From the NCBI GenBank assembly GCA_036898135.1, contig JBAHVR010000208.1:1-64000 (forward strand): a DNA stretch of 64,000 bases, written 5' to 3'. The DNA is from Oncomelania hupensis (lineage: Eukaryota; Mollusca; Gastropoda; Littorinimorpha; Pomatiopsidae). Positions 1-10,166 of the stretch are shown here, piece after piece; position 1 is the first letter of the stretch; each line of letters begins with the position of its first letter. A program made the translations under genes and the position numbers. Under the pieces are notes generated by a model. It was not told the DNA's origin. It saw nothing but the letters and a program-made list of their open reading frames with translations, and made no database searches.

Positions 1-1
1 T

Positions 2-1219
2 TCAGGCGTTCTTCTTGAAGAAATAAACGTAGGCAACATCAGCGAACTGTTTCCCAACTTGCAGGTCCTGAACCTCTCTAACAGCGGCCTGCAAACAGTC
101 CACGAATCTGGCTTTCACTCTCTGCCCAAGTTGCAAACCATTGACCTACGAGGCTGCCCTCTAAAGCACTTCTCGAACTCCATGTTCCAGTCATTGAAGG
201 ACTTACAGCGTGTTTTTGCCCAGAATTATAAACTATGTTGTCCAGCTTTATTGCCAGATGACTTCAGTGTCCACAATTGTGAAGCGCCAACAGACCCAGT
301 GTCCTCCTGCACCGATTTGCTCAGTTCCCAGATGTATCAAATCTACTTTTTCCTCGTGGCACTCGTGTCCATGGGGACTAACTCATCATTCGTCATGTAC
401 TACATGTTCTGTGTAAGAAAGAAGAGAAGACAAGCCATCACAATTTTCCAGATACATCTGTGTATGTGTGATTTTTTGAGAGGTGTGTCCGCGTTTATTG
501 TTTGGACAGCTGACATGCTTTATCGTGGACACTACCTGTGGTTTGACGTCTCCTGGAGAAACAGTGTAGCGTGTAGCTTGGTGGCGTTCTTGTTTCAGTT
601 CTGTAACGAAGGCTCCGTGCTGATCATGACCATGATGACCATTGACCGCTGTCTTGCCCTGTACAAAACGCCACTGCAGTTCAGACCCAAATCTGCCCTT
701 GTAGTGTCACAGTTTGGTCTAGGCTGTAGCTTGATCTGGGCCATTGCTAGCATTGCTTCAGTACCTTCAGACTCTCAGACCTTTCGACAAACGGGTCTCT
801 GCATCAGTATACTAATGCATGATCACTCACGTTCAGATGTTGGGATGAGCCTGACTTACCTGAATGTTGCCATGTCTGTTATTGTTGGAATTGGACAGTG
901 CCTGGTGTACAGGGTGTTGCATGGCCACACATTGTCTGAAGGAGATACACCAAAATCTTTGAAGAATATGAACGTCGCGTATGGAGTTCAGTATGTGGTC
1001 GTCACGGCCTCCGTGTGCTGGTTCTTTGATGGTTTGATGGTATTGCTGTCGTCGTTCAGAATCGTTTCCAGTGAGGTCGTCCTTTACATGCCCGTATTTG
1101 CTTTTCCACTGAACTCCGCCCTCAACCCAGTTATCTTCCGTCTGTGCATGCTTGCCCGCAAGAGGCAGCTTTCCTACGTGGACAAGTTAAGAAAGACAAT
1201 AGCTGATAGCATGGAATAG
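2..1219 (+). CDS. LRR-containing rhodopsin-type GPCR, terminal exon (5' partial)
   Basis: The frame is open from base 2 to a TAG at 1217-1219, about 405 residues, and is cut by the window edge, so no start is called. The first ~60 residues are leucine-rich repeats (LQVLNLSNSGLQTV, LQTIDLRGCPL) followed by a cysteine-flanked cap (LCCPALLPDDF...C...C). Seven hydrophobic segments follow. TM3 ends in DRC where most class A receptors have DRY, TM6 has CWFFDG without the usual proline, and TM7 has NSALNPVIF (NPxxY with F for Y). The layout matches molluscan GRL101-like receptors. It is clearly paralogous to exon 4 of the next gene (shared LRGCP, LCCP.LLP.DF, ALNP blocks). Ligand unknown; a plasma-membrane G-protein-coupled receptor is inferred. 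The changed CWxP and DRY motifs may alter activation. Confidence 0.93.
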   Translation, partial: SGVLLEEINVGNISELFPNLQVLNLSNSGLQTVHESGFHSLPKLQTIDLRGCPLKHFSNSMFQSLKDLQRVFAQNYKLCCPALLPDDFSVHNCEAPTDPVSSCTDLLSSQMYQIYFFLVALVSMGTNSSFVMYYMFCVRKKRRQAITIFQIHLCMCDFLRGVSAFIVWTADMLYRGHYLWFDVSWRNSVACSLVAFLFQFCNEGSVLIMTMMTIDRCLALYKTPLQFRPKSALVVSQFGLGCSLIWAIASIASVPSDSQTFRQTGLCISILMHDHSRSDVGMSLTYLNVAMSVIVGIGQCLVYRVLHGHTLSEGDTPKSLKNMNVAYGVQYVVVTASVCWFFDGLMVLLSSFRIVSSEVVLYMPVFAFPLNSALNPVIFRLCMLARKRQLSYVDKLRKTIADSME

Positions 1220-1465
1220 AACTGTTTTTACCAAAGAAATCATATTTTTGTACTAGGACTGCCTCGAATTTAATTAATTTTCTTTCTATAATGATCATAA
1301 TCAACCAAAACTCAAATCGAATACTATTAGCGATCATTGTTTGCGCAAAAGCATATTTCATTGACCCTCAGACATGTAAGATTTTTACATAATTATGTAC
1401 ATGTAAGTGCTTGTTCGACATCCAAGTATATTTTACAGATGATATAAAGATTTTTTGTTTCACAG

Positions 1466-1957
1466 AAACCTCGACATTATTACAGCATGTTCAACTTCAT
1501 CTGGACTATGTGGAAATCTTGCACTGCATCAACAAAACAAACGCAGTGCCTAATGTCCATCAAGGCAGCATTACTGATGCTGCAAACCCTTTTGAAATAC
1601 GCCCAGTGAATTCCATAAATATTTCTTTGGCATATGTAAACATGACAACCCTCCAGTACAAGATCGGCGGGCCATATAGATGTAACGTAAAATTAAGAAA
1701 TCCCCCAGATTCATTTATCGTGGGAATAAACTACAACGTCCAAACTCAGTTCATGGGGACTTCCCCAGTGGTTGTACGTTTGGAAAACAGGCAAGGCAAA
1801 GCTACAACTTATGGTTTCATACAAAATGTGATTTTTATTATGGACTCGGACGTTTTGCTTTCAATTGATTTCCGTGAACTCATATCCGAGGTCCATTTGG
1901 GTTTTATAGTTTTGCCTTATGGCAGATTGCAAGAAGTCCAACTCACTCCTCTCCAAG
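1466..1957 (+). CDS. Receptor gene 2, first visible exon (CUB-like ectodomain)
   Basis: The frame is open from about 1393 to 2028. Two acceptors are possible (TTTCACAG ending 1465 or TTTTACAG ending 1438), both phase 1. The donor AAG|GTACGT at 1958 ends the exon after one codon base, and the next exon begins with two, giving an intact glycine codon; the in-frame TAA at 2026 is then intronic (intron 1958-2139). The ~160 residues are beta-rich with several N-glycosylation sites (NKT, NIS, NMT) and resemble the first half of a pair of CUB-like modules, though I cannot assign the domain firmly. No start codon or signal peptide is visible; a 5' exon must lie elsewhere. Confidence 0.72.
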
Positions 1958-2139
1958 GTACGTTCTACGTTTCTGTTGCTATTGGTTATGGCCATAGTTT
2001 CCAAATTAAAATTAGTGTCAGATATTAATAATAATTTATAGAGTTCATATTGTATTATATCTGTGCAATAAATGGAGGTTCAACCCTGTGCAAACACCTA
2101 TTTCAAAATGTGTATGCTACTTCTTTCTGATTTGTGAAG

Positions 2140-2857
2140 GGTTTGTGCAAACTCCATTGTACAACAGTCGAAGTCCGCTGTCCTCATTAACACCTGCAAT
2201 GGAATCTCGCGTGTCAGTTCCATCTGGTCATTCACTTATGGTCAGTTTTACCTGGGCGAAAGTGAGAGGCTGCTTAAAACTCTCAGATATGTCAAATTCC
2301 TCAGGGGAAATAACTCTGGCATTTGTCTGTTCGGGTGAACCTCCCAAGGCAGCGTTAATGAAATTAACTGAGCTCAAGACAACATACTCACCTAGAGTGT
2401 CTGGGGTTCCTAACTACATGCTGGACTCGACTGACGACACTGGATTTAAGATGATGTATTCATTCCACAATGCGACTGAGCATCTTAAGAAGCTTTCAGA
2501 TGGAACTTGGAATTGCTCCGTGCCCCTCTGGCCAAACTTCCAGCAACATTTCCCCTGTGATTTGCACGTAGATTGTCACAGTGGAGAAGATGAAAAAACC
2601 TGTCCCTACTATTCCCCCATTTGTGGGATGGGCTTTATTTCGGTGGGCAGTAAATGTCTGTTCCTTGTTGGATGGCAAAATGACAGTTTGAACTGGTTTG
2701 AAGCTTCTGACCTGTGCAGCAACAGTGGGGGAACAATGGCTAGTTTGCCCGTCCCGGAAGATGAGCATGCAACCTTAAATCTCCTTCAATCACACTTGTG
2801 GGATATTCAAGGATTTCACGTTGGATTTCAGAGGCTGTATTTACTTCAGTACAGCTG
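2140..2857 (+). CDS. Receptor gene 2, exon 2 (CUB-like, LDLa, start of C-type lectin domain)
   Basis: The acceptor ends TTTGTGAAG at 2139 and the donor is CTG|GTAAAT at 2858. In order: a CUB-like module of ~120 residues ending in GFKMMYSFHN, an LDL-receptor class A repeat (NCSVPL...FPCDLHVDCHSGEDEKTC, with the acidic calcium-site pattern), and the N-terminal half of a C-type lectin domain (CGMGFISVGSKCLF...WFEASDLCSNSGGTMASL). The exon stops inside the lectin fold after two bases of a TGG codon; the next exon supplies the third base and the rest of the fold. This phase and domain continuity across a 7.3-kb intron is strong evidence for the model. The in-frame TAA at 2859 is intronic. Confidence 0.85.
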
Positions 2858-3296
2858 GTAAATACGAACAAAATAAATAAGATGGCAAACATTCAAGCGT
2901 ATTCAAATTGTCAGGGAAAATGTAAAATCATCAATCCAAATTGTATTATTCTTGCCTGCATGGAAAAATAATTTTAAAATACGTGGCATTTTCAAAACAT
3001 TATGTAATATTATGTTATGCAGACAGTCTTCAACTTTCACTCTTGGTGCAAGCTGTTCTGTCAAAATATTATTAATTTTATAGGTTTAATATATACTTAA
3101 ATAACCAATAATTATTCCCTGATCATTTTCATTTCTGGAACATGCTTGTATGGCTTGCAATCTTAAAGACAGCATCAATTTTACAACATGATTGAAAGAT
3201 GGTGATAATTTTATGATGTAAGTAGACATCATACAATGTATTTCACAAGAGCTTGTCTGTTTTCCCAGGTCTATATTCCAACAGGTCTATGTTCTC

Positions 3297-4127
3297 CAAG
3301 GTACCCTGGAGGCGCAGTTGGTTAATCGCCGGTTTCCTTTGCGGAAGGTCGCGGGTTCGATTCCCGCAGTGGGCAAATTTATGTGACCTAGGTATGAGAC
3401 TATTCAGGTCACTGAAGGCTTTTTCAGGGTACTCTGTTTTCCTCCCTCCTTTTTAATAGTGATCTCCCTGCCTTTACGCCATAAGTTCGAGCGATAGATG
3501 AATTTCTTGTGCAAGTGAGTGAATGTTAAAAGTTCTGCGTCGAAACCTGAAACTGCTGGCAAGCGCTTCTTCAGTTTCATTGTGCCCTCTCTGTGGAACG
3601 CACTTCCTGCCGGAGGAACTTGAAAGATAGTTATACATTTAAAGCACAACTAAAAACATACCCTTTTCGCTTGGCATTTCATTCTTTGATAATATTTGTC
3701 TTCTAATAGTGATCTCCTTGCCTTTATGCCACATATTTGAGAGATAGATGAGTCTGTTGTGTATGTGAGTGAGTGTTGAAAGTTCTGCGACCAAACCTGA
3801 AAACTGTTGGCAAGCGCGGTGGTAGTTTCTTTGCGCTATCTCTCTGGAATGGACTTTCTGCTGGAGGAACTGGCACAAATATTTATACATTTAAAGCACA
3901 ACTGAAAACGTACATTTTTCGCTTAGTATTTGATTCTGTGATAGTATTTGTATTTTGTTGTCTGTAGAATGATGTACCTCAACTGAAAATTGTGAATGAA
4001 TGTGTGAATATGAGCAATTAATCTGTGTGAGTTTTGCGCTGTATAAATGTTATTCATTATTATTATACAGATTACCGCTCTTTGAGCCTGACTGGCCATT
4101 TGGGAAAAAGCGCGTATATAGCATCCA
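3297..4127 (+). repeat. tRNA-derived SINE (family 1) interrupted by tandem LINE tails
   Basis: A tRNA-like head carries an A box (GGCGCAGTTGGTTAATCGC) and a B box (GGTTCGATTCC) at 3310-3366, followed by a body also present at 27357-27680 and 50205-50425. After the body come two direct copies of ~250 bp (3457-3707 and 3708-3962). Each carries a degenerate end of a LINE reading frame (LWNALPAGG and LWNGLSAGG, then TFKAQLKTY), and the second runs into an (ATT)n tail. The SINE's own 3' end (CCGCTCTTTGAG...TATAGCATCCA) resumes at 4069-4127. It lies in an intron of receptor gene 2. Confidence 0.7.
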
Positions 4128-4225
4128 TTCTTCTTCTTCTTCTTCTTCTTCTTCTTCTTCTTCTTCTTCTTCTTCTTTTTCTTCTTCTTCTTCTTCTTCT
4201 TCTTCTTCTTCTTCTTCTTCTTCTT

Positions 4226-4319
<94 letters not shown>
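4128..4319. repeat. Compound microsatellite (TTC)n(TTA)n
   Basis: About 125 bp of TTC repeats pass directly into about 65 bp of TTA repeats at the 3' end of the SINE, which probably seeded it. Long open frames here (poly-S, poly-L, poly-R) are artefacts of the repeat. Confidence 0.95.
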
Positions 4320-4323
<4 letters not shown>

Positions 4324-4770
4324 TTTCTCCAGGTCTATATTTTCCCAGATGTATTTTTATGTTTCGATCATACAGCTCTTGGTGTCTAATAAAGTAATAT
4401 GTCGCTAATATTTACAAACACCCACACATACACACCCACACACACCCACATTCAAATATACAATGTCCTATGTAAATGCAGAGAAAACATAGACCTGTTG
4501 GAACATTGACTCGAAAACCCTTGAGGGAACACAGATTTGGAAGATTATAGACTATATAACTTATTTGGGAATGTAGATCTGGGGGGACCACCAGAGTGGT
4601 CCATTCACAATACCAAGCTTGACTGACATCATACTTGAAGTTGTGGGAACTTTACAAAAGGTTTGTATAAAACCCATGAAGTAAGTTGTATCCCCCCATC
4701 CCCCCTCCCCCTCCCCATAAGACTGGAGTTAATGAAGGCGTCTTGAACATAATAATTTATGTTATCGTCC

Positions 4771-4771
4771 G

Positions 4772-4822
<51 letters not shown>
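4771..4822. repeat. (CA)n microsatellite
   Basis: Uninterrupted CA repeats adjoin the left end of the telomere-motif MITE. The stretch 4320-4770 shows only short CA runs and nothing codable. Confidence 0.95.
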
Positions 4823-4824
<2 letters not shown>

Positions 4825-4825
4825 T

Positions 4826-5092
4826 TCTGTAAAAACGCCGTTGTCATAACTTTCATGAAAGTCTACATACGTTGCTGTGACATTTTAAAGAATTTGTCCA
4901 TTATTTGAAGCTAACCCTAACCCAAACCCTAACTCTAAACCTAACCCTAAGCCTAACACTGCCCTAACCCTAAGCCTAACACAGCCATAACCCTAACGGA
5001 ACACTGTGTTGACGTCAAAATAACGGGGTCCGTCAAAAGAAAGTACGTAGAGTTTCAAATGTTCGTCAGAATAACGGCGTTTCTACCTAGCC
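4826..5092. mobile_element. Putative MITE with telomere-like core
   Basis: Terminal inverted repeats are visible: left GTAAAAACGCCGTT, right AACGGCGTTTCTAC. The core at 4911-5000 holds degenerate CCCTAA repeats. CA microsatellites flank both sides (4771-4822 and 5092-5142). An inverted relative lies at 5160-5300. Non-autonomous, no ORF; superfamily not assigned. Confidence 0.55.
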
Positions 5093-5107
5093 ACACACAC
5101 ACACACA

Positions 5108-5143
<36 letters not shown>

Positions 5144-5159
5144 TGACACTGTGTAAGTG

Positions 5160-5300
5160 TGTGTGGGCACACTTACATGGTGTTATCTGGATAAACCAGT
5201 GAACATCTACATAACTTTGTTTGACAGACCTACTTGTTTTGACGTCAGAACAATGATCCGTTAGGGTTAGGGCTGGGTTATGGTTAGGGTTAGTGTTCGA
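5160..5300. mobile_element. Partial inverted copy of the telomere-motif MITE
   Basis: The segment TTTTGACGTCAGAACAATG followed by CCGTTAGGGTTAGGG matches the reverse complement of 4985-5035, so the TTAGGG orientation is opposite to that at 4911-5000. A CA/GT-rich stretch and no coding signal continue to about 5700. Confidence 0.5.
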
Positions 5301-5699
5301 ACACTTAAATATACTTAAATAGGGGGAGGAAATATGACCCATTGTCAGTACAACGTATGTGGCATTTCAGGAAAGTCATGATAATACTGTGTACCCTCGG
5401 ATGTGTGTGTGTGGGAGGGAGGGGGGCACACACGCGCACACACACACATATTTTTTTTAACTTTCAAGATGTAAAAAATATATCTATTATAAATTATCTT
5501 TAAAAACGTTAGGGCCCTTAATAGTTGTGTTGTCAGCAAGTCAATTTGTGGGTATAATATTTCAGTATGAAGTTGTTCTTCCACATGCTTCAGCTGGACA
5601 TCTAATATGCTGTTGGACAGCAGACATTTGATAGTCAGGAAGTCAAGGTAATACACTGACGAGATGAGAACAGCGAGAGGGCCATCTGTATCTTCCTTG

Positions 5700-6672
5700 G
5701 AATTGGAGTATAAGCTGAGGTCTAGGCAGTGCACACGTGCATTCCATCGCACCGATTTTAAATATCCTGACGCTCATTTCCTAGACCGGTGATTGCCAGT
5801 TATCTCAATACACCCAGCAAGCACGCATTGGTTCCTTCACTCAAACCCCGTCCTCTTACCCCACCACCACTGGCCCAGGATTGTATGGCGTACGAACAGG
5901 TTCAAACGCGCGATGAAAAGTATCGATACTTTTTTAAAAGTATCACTACTTTGCCTCGCTCCGTTACGAAAGGATCGATCCTTTTCATCGCGCATTTCCG
6001 AGTTCTTCCGAATACACAGTATGTAAATTTTCCAAAAGTTTGATCGGAACTAAAGCGGAACACAAAACAGGCAATCGCGCCAATCTGCTTGCTTTCCTTT
6101 CGTTTTGCGTTACTTGAGGCGGGAAGATGGACAATTAATTAACTATTTAATTATTATTTGATTAAAAATTATATTTATTAATGAATTTGCTCTGCAAAAA
6201 ACAATTGGAACTGCGGAATGTTACATAATACATGTATAATTATTATTTCATTAGCTTGACCGATTTCAATTTTGCAGAAACAGTGTGTTTTGCCTCGGTA
6301 AACATCGGAATTGCGCGATGAAACTGCTCGATCTAAAGTATCGATGCTAAGTATCGATACTTTTTAAAAGGTATACATGCAAAGCATAAGCATCGATACT
6401 TTTCAGAAAGCATCGATACTTTCGCAATTGGCGTTCCATTTGAGAAAATGTGCGATCCTTTTGAGAAAAGTAGCGATACTTTCCTAAACGGATGGATCCT
6501 TATGAGAATAGTATACTTTTCATCGCGCGTTTTGACCCTGTTCGTACGCCATAGGATTGTGCTCAGTTCCCTGGGGTGTTACAAGAGGCGCGTAAGGCAG
6601 TATGTAGGTTGACGCCTCAGAAGGCTTGAATTAGAAATTGAATCGGCCAGCGCTTTGAGCAGGTAAAGAGCT
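5700..6672 (+). repeat. SINE family 2 fragment split by a MITE
   Basis: Bases 5700-5876 match the middle of the full SINE at 9172-9597 (AGTATAAACCGAGGTCTAG-type block, then CCTGACGCTCAT), and 6561-6672 match its 3' part (GCTCAGTT...ATCGGCCAGCGC). The gap between them is exactly the MITE plus a duplicated AGGATTGT. Confidence 0.75.
5885..6552. mobile_element. Non-autonomous DNA transposon with 8-bp target duplication
   Basis: A 668-bp element begins ATGGCGTACGAACAGG and ends with its inverse, with terminal inverted repeats of about 45 bp. AGGATTGT is duplicated on both sides (5877-5884 and 6553-6560) inside the SINE, which shows the empty site. Both ends are packed with ATCGAT-centred repeats (AAGTATCGATACTT). 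An 8-bp duplication is typical of hAT or Mutator-like elements, but the termini match neither hAT consensus that I know. No transposase frame is present. Confidence 0.85.
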
Positions 6673-6689
6673 TTAAACAAAACCACAAA

Positions 6690-7195
6690 AAGGCAAAGCC
6701 CATTTGACTCACATGCTCCTTAGGAAGCTTGCAATTTTTAGCATTAAAATGACTGCCCAGAAAAGAACAACGAAACAGTGGCATTAAGATGCAAAGTAAT
6801 ACCCACTGTGATCTTTCTATGCTCAGGACCTTGAGATGACCTTGACCTTCGGATTCAAATACACTCAGGTAATATCAAATAAACTACAGCAAAAGTTGTA
6901 TTATGCACACACAAAAAAAAAGTAAAAACAGTGACCATGGGATGATCTTGACATAAGTTGACCTTAACCTTGGGATGACCTTGACATTCACGTGACTTCT
7001 CATGCTCATGTATGATCAAATAATCCAATGTTGTTGCATACTATGGGTTAAATGGAGTCATTCCACTGTACAATTACCTAGTTTTTGTATGTTTTTTGCA
7101 AGGCCTAAAATGACCTTTAAGATCAACGAAATAACGGAACATATATATTTCAATTTATCATCTCTAAATACAACAAATTGTAAGTACGTGTAATA
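6690..7195 (+). repeat. Interspersed repeat family D (TCAAGGTCA-rich)
   Basis: The sequence matches 14010-15230 over long blocks (GCCCATTTGACTCACATGC, CAATGTTGTTGCATACT, TATCATCTCTAAATACAA). It contains several TGACCTTGACCTT tracts. No ORF; probably a decayed non-autonomous element. Confidence 0.75.
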
Positions 7196-7213
7196 TCTTG
7201 GACCATTGTTCAG

Positions 7214-7290
7214 GGATTTCGCGTAATCACTGGATATTTACGGGGATTACACGTATTCACAAAAATATTAATGGATTACGCGTAATCCAT
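7214..7290. other. Three related palindromic units, one perfect 20-mer
   Basis: ATGGATTACGCGTAATCCAT at 7271-7290 is a perfect palindrome. Two imperfect relatives (GGATTTCGCGTAATCAC near 7215 and GGGATTACACGTATTCAC near 7243) lie at about 29-bp spacing. The function is unknown. Confidence 0.7.
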
Positions 7291-7306
7291 GTGTACGGGT
7301 TCTTAC

Positions 7307-7312
<6 letters not shown>

Positions 7313-7358
<46 letters not shown>
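7313..7358. repeat. (GA)n microsatellite
   Basis: An uninterrupted AG run lies just before the tail of the minus-strand LINE. Confidence 0.95.
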
Positions 7359-7359
<1 letters not shown>

Positions 7360-7374
7360 ACAGTTCTACAAACT

Positions 7375-8945
7375 TCCTATCCTATCCTATCCCGTAACTC
7401 GGCGGTCGTAGGGGCACCACAGATGATCGTTTAACCAGCATACTCTATCTTTTCCTGTTCTCAGCAGCCCTGATTGTTTTGCTCAATGTCAAACCAGTCC
7501 ATTCTCGAATGTTGTCCTCCCACCTCTTTTTCGGTCTCCCTCTTCTTCTACCTCCTTGCACTGTATTTTGCAGGATGGTCTTTGCAAGACCTAATGATCT
7601 GGTGATGTGGCCATACCATCGGAGTTTCCGTTTTTTTAACCACTGTAAGCAGGTCATCGTGTTGTCCAATGGCTTGTGTGATGGTCTGTCGGACTTCATC
7701 GTTGGTGATGTGCTGGGTATTTCAAATGCCCAGAAGTCTTCTGTAGCACCTCATCTCCATGCTTTGAATTCTTCGTTGTAGATCTGCTGTGAGGGTCCAT
7801 GTTTCGCAAGCGTATAGTAAGATGGAGATGACAAGGGAGCGCAGCAGTCTTACCTTGGAATGTAGACTGATGGTCTTGTCTTGGCTTCCACCTGGCCAGG
7901 GCAGCAGTTGTTTGTGCGATTCTAGAGAGGACTTCCTGTCGGGACCCATTGTCTGATACTATAGCTCCTAAATCTTTGAGGCTATGCACTGTGTTGAGGG
8001 ATTGGCCTTGGACGTTGATGTCCGTGTTGATGCCATTGGTGTTGTTGGTCATCAGTTTGGTCTTCTCTGCATTTATGTCCATTCACAGGCTCTGGAGGTG
8101 GTGTCAAGCCTCTGTACCATCTGTTCAAGTTCTTGTTCCTCTCCAGCCAATTCATTATTTCTTTTATTTTTATTATTATCGAGGATTTTTATAGCGCACA
8201 TATCTCACCGTACTTGGCGACTCAAGGCGCTGGCCGATACAGGATCTAACTCAAGCCGTCCGAGGCGCCAACTTGCAGTCTTTGGGCGCATCGTAATACC
8301 GCTCCAGACAACTGAGCACAATCCTGGGCAGCCAGAGATGGGGGAGAAGGACCTAGGTGCATGCTGGGTGTGTTCTTGTCACCGGCACTCACCCGTCTAG
8401 GACATGAGCGTCAGGATCTTTAAAGTCCGTTATTATGGAATGTATGCAACACAGACCAGACCTCGGTTTATACTCTCATCCGAAGGAGTAGGAAAACGAG
8501 AGTATAGTGTCCTTCCCAAGGACACAACACAGTCCCCCGGCCTGGGCTCGAACTCAGGACCTTTTAGATCCGCAAGCCAAAGCTCTACCATTAGGCCACC
8601 GTGCCTCCCTTCATCAATGTCATCCGCAAAACGAAGGTTGGAGATTGCTCTTCCCCCTATGCAGACTGTGCCTTCGTGATCTGCAAGAGGGCATCTGACA
8701 TGATGCGCTCTAGGAAGATGTTGAAGAGTGTTGGAGAGAGTAGGCATCCCTGACGCACACCGATTGTTGTTCTGAACCAGTTTCCGATGGCGCTGTTGTG
8801 GAGGACTGCACTGGTAACCTTGTCATACAGGCTTTTGATGACTTCAATAATTGTAGGGCTGATGTTGTACACTCTCATTGTCGCCCAAAGAGCTGCATGC
8901 CAGACTCGGTCAAACGCCTTTTTGAAGTCTACGAACAAATAATAT
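7375..8945 (-). mobile_element. Non-LTR retrotransposon fragment, copy 1, with SINE insertion
   Basis: Read on the minus strand: reverse transcriptase with FVDFKKAFDRVWH and GVRQGCLLSPTLFNIFLE, then the catalytic LRFADDID, interrupted by a SINE, then EKTKLMTNNT, LKDLGAIVSDNGSRQE and the C-terminal KKRKLRWYGHITRS...GRPKKRWEDNIREW. It ends in a (GGATA)n tail at 7376-7392. Truncated at the 5' end and frameshifted. A second copy is at 38400-40240. Clade uncertain (RTE or CR1 group). Confidence 0.88.
8176..8608 (-). repeat. SINE family 2, full-length copy
   Basis: This is the reverse complement of the element at 9172-9597 and carries the tRNA-like head (B box GGTTCGAGCCC type near 8545, A box near 8590). 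It sits immediately after the LRFADDID motif of the LINE, so it inserted later. Confidence 0.85.
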
Positions 8946-9171
8946 AGATGTTGTTGGTGCTGTAGGTATTTCTCGCAGACAAAACTACAAACTTAATCCA
9001 CTTCTAATAGAAAAAAGGCGATCGATATATCGTGTCATTCTCTAACTATCCTGAGAACAGCATCAAATACAGAGTGGCCCAAAATTAGGTTTATCGTTAT
9101 TAAACTACCTTTTATATGATTAAAGTTACTTGCTTAGTAATACCAATATAAAACATTCCTCACAGTATAAA

Positions 9172-9597
9172 TCTGGAGGCACTGTGGTCTAATGGTAGTG
9201 CTTCGGCTTGCGGATCTGAAGGTCCCGGGTTCGAGCCCTGGCCGGGCCATTGTGTTGTGTCCCTGGGAAAGACACTTTACTCCTGTTTTCCTACTCCTTC
9301 GGATGAGAGTATAAACCGAGGTCTAGTCTGTGTCGCATACATTCCATCATAACGGACTTTAAAGATCCTGACGCTCATGTCCTAGACGGGTGAGTGCCGG
9401 TGACAAGAACACACCCAGCATGCACCTAGGTCCTTCTCCCACATCACTGGCTGCCCAGGATTGTGCTCAGTTGTCCGGGCGTCAGACCATGCGCCCAAAG
9501 GCTGCGGGTGGGCGTCTCGGGCGGCTTGAGTTAGATCCTGTATCGGCCAGCGCCTTGAGCAGCTCTTGAGCTGGAAAAGCGCTATATAAGAACGATT
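9172..9597 (+). repeat. SINE family 2, reference copy
   Basis: A tRNA-like head (TGGTCTAATGGTAGTGC A box, GGTTCGAGCCC B box) is followed by a ~330-bp body ending in AGCGCTATATAAGAACGATT. Related copies are at 5700-6672, 8176-8608, 49497-49795 and a poor one near 35090-35190. Confidence 0.85.
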
Positions 9598-9966
9598 AAA
9601 AAAATCTAACTTACAAAAGCAGCTTTTTCCGTGCTGATTGTAATTTATTTTATTATGTAAAGCTAACTTTTTACTTGATGATTTTTTTTTTATTTCAGGG
9701 TTAATGGCGAACAATTTAAATCAAGAGCAAGAGAGATTTGAAGAATGTTGCAATGTTGAAGGAGGACATTTTGAGCATCGAGAGATTAAATTGTTTATGT
9801 TTATGTTGACAGGTATAAGGTATAAGGAATTTCCGCTGTTCTAGTGTCGAATTTTCAAATAAATAGTCTACGTGATAACTGTAAACCTACTTTTGGGCGC
9901 CCTCTATAGGTTTCCAAGATGGATGTTATCATTAACTCTATAGTTCCGTCTCTTTAGACAAGACGT

Positions 9967-10006
9967 TGAGTTGAATATAGATTAACGTCCCCGGACACAT
10001 AAGCGT
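9967..10006 (-). mobile_element. Micro-retroposon of family B (40 bp)
   Basis: ACAAGACGT occurs on both sides (9958-9966 and 10007-10015). The insert holds the core TTAACGTCCCCGGACACATA also found in the 510-bp element at 56022-56531. It is interpreted as an extreme 5'-truncated copy in minus orientation. The rest of 9600-10166 shows no gene. Confidence 0.7.
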
Positions 10007-10166
10007 ACAAGACGTCTTACTTCGTGTGTGTTTTATACAAATCTTTTGTCTCCCTTAGAAGGTATGTAGCAGCATTCCCTAAGCTTTTTGGAAAGATATT
10101 GTGATTATTAAGTTTGAATAAAATACCACAATAAAATCAAATATTTTGGTTGGGTTGCTACTGCAG

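Noticed and set aside
3297..3375. tRNA gene
   Set aside because: The head belongs to a dispersed SINE with at least three copies; the acceptor stem does not pair cleanly.
4000..4408. Long poly-Ser/Leu/Ile/Arg open frames
   Set aside because: They are translations of the (TTC)n(TTA)n microsatellite. The same holds for the GA, TC and AAT runs at 28179-28460, 41100-41646 and 41966-42477.
4911..5000. Chromosome end or interstitial telomere
   Set aside because: The repeats are degenerate, short and lie inside an element with terminal inverted repeats that has an inverted relative nearby.
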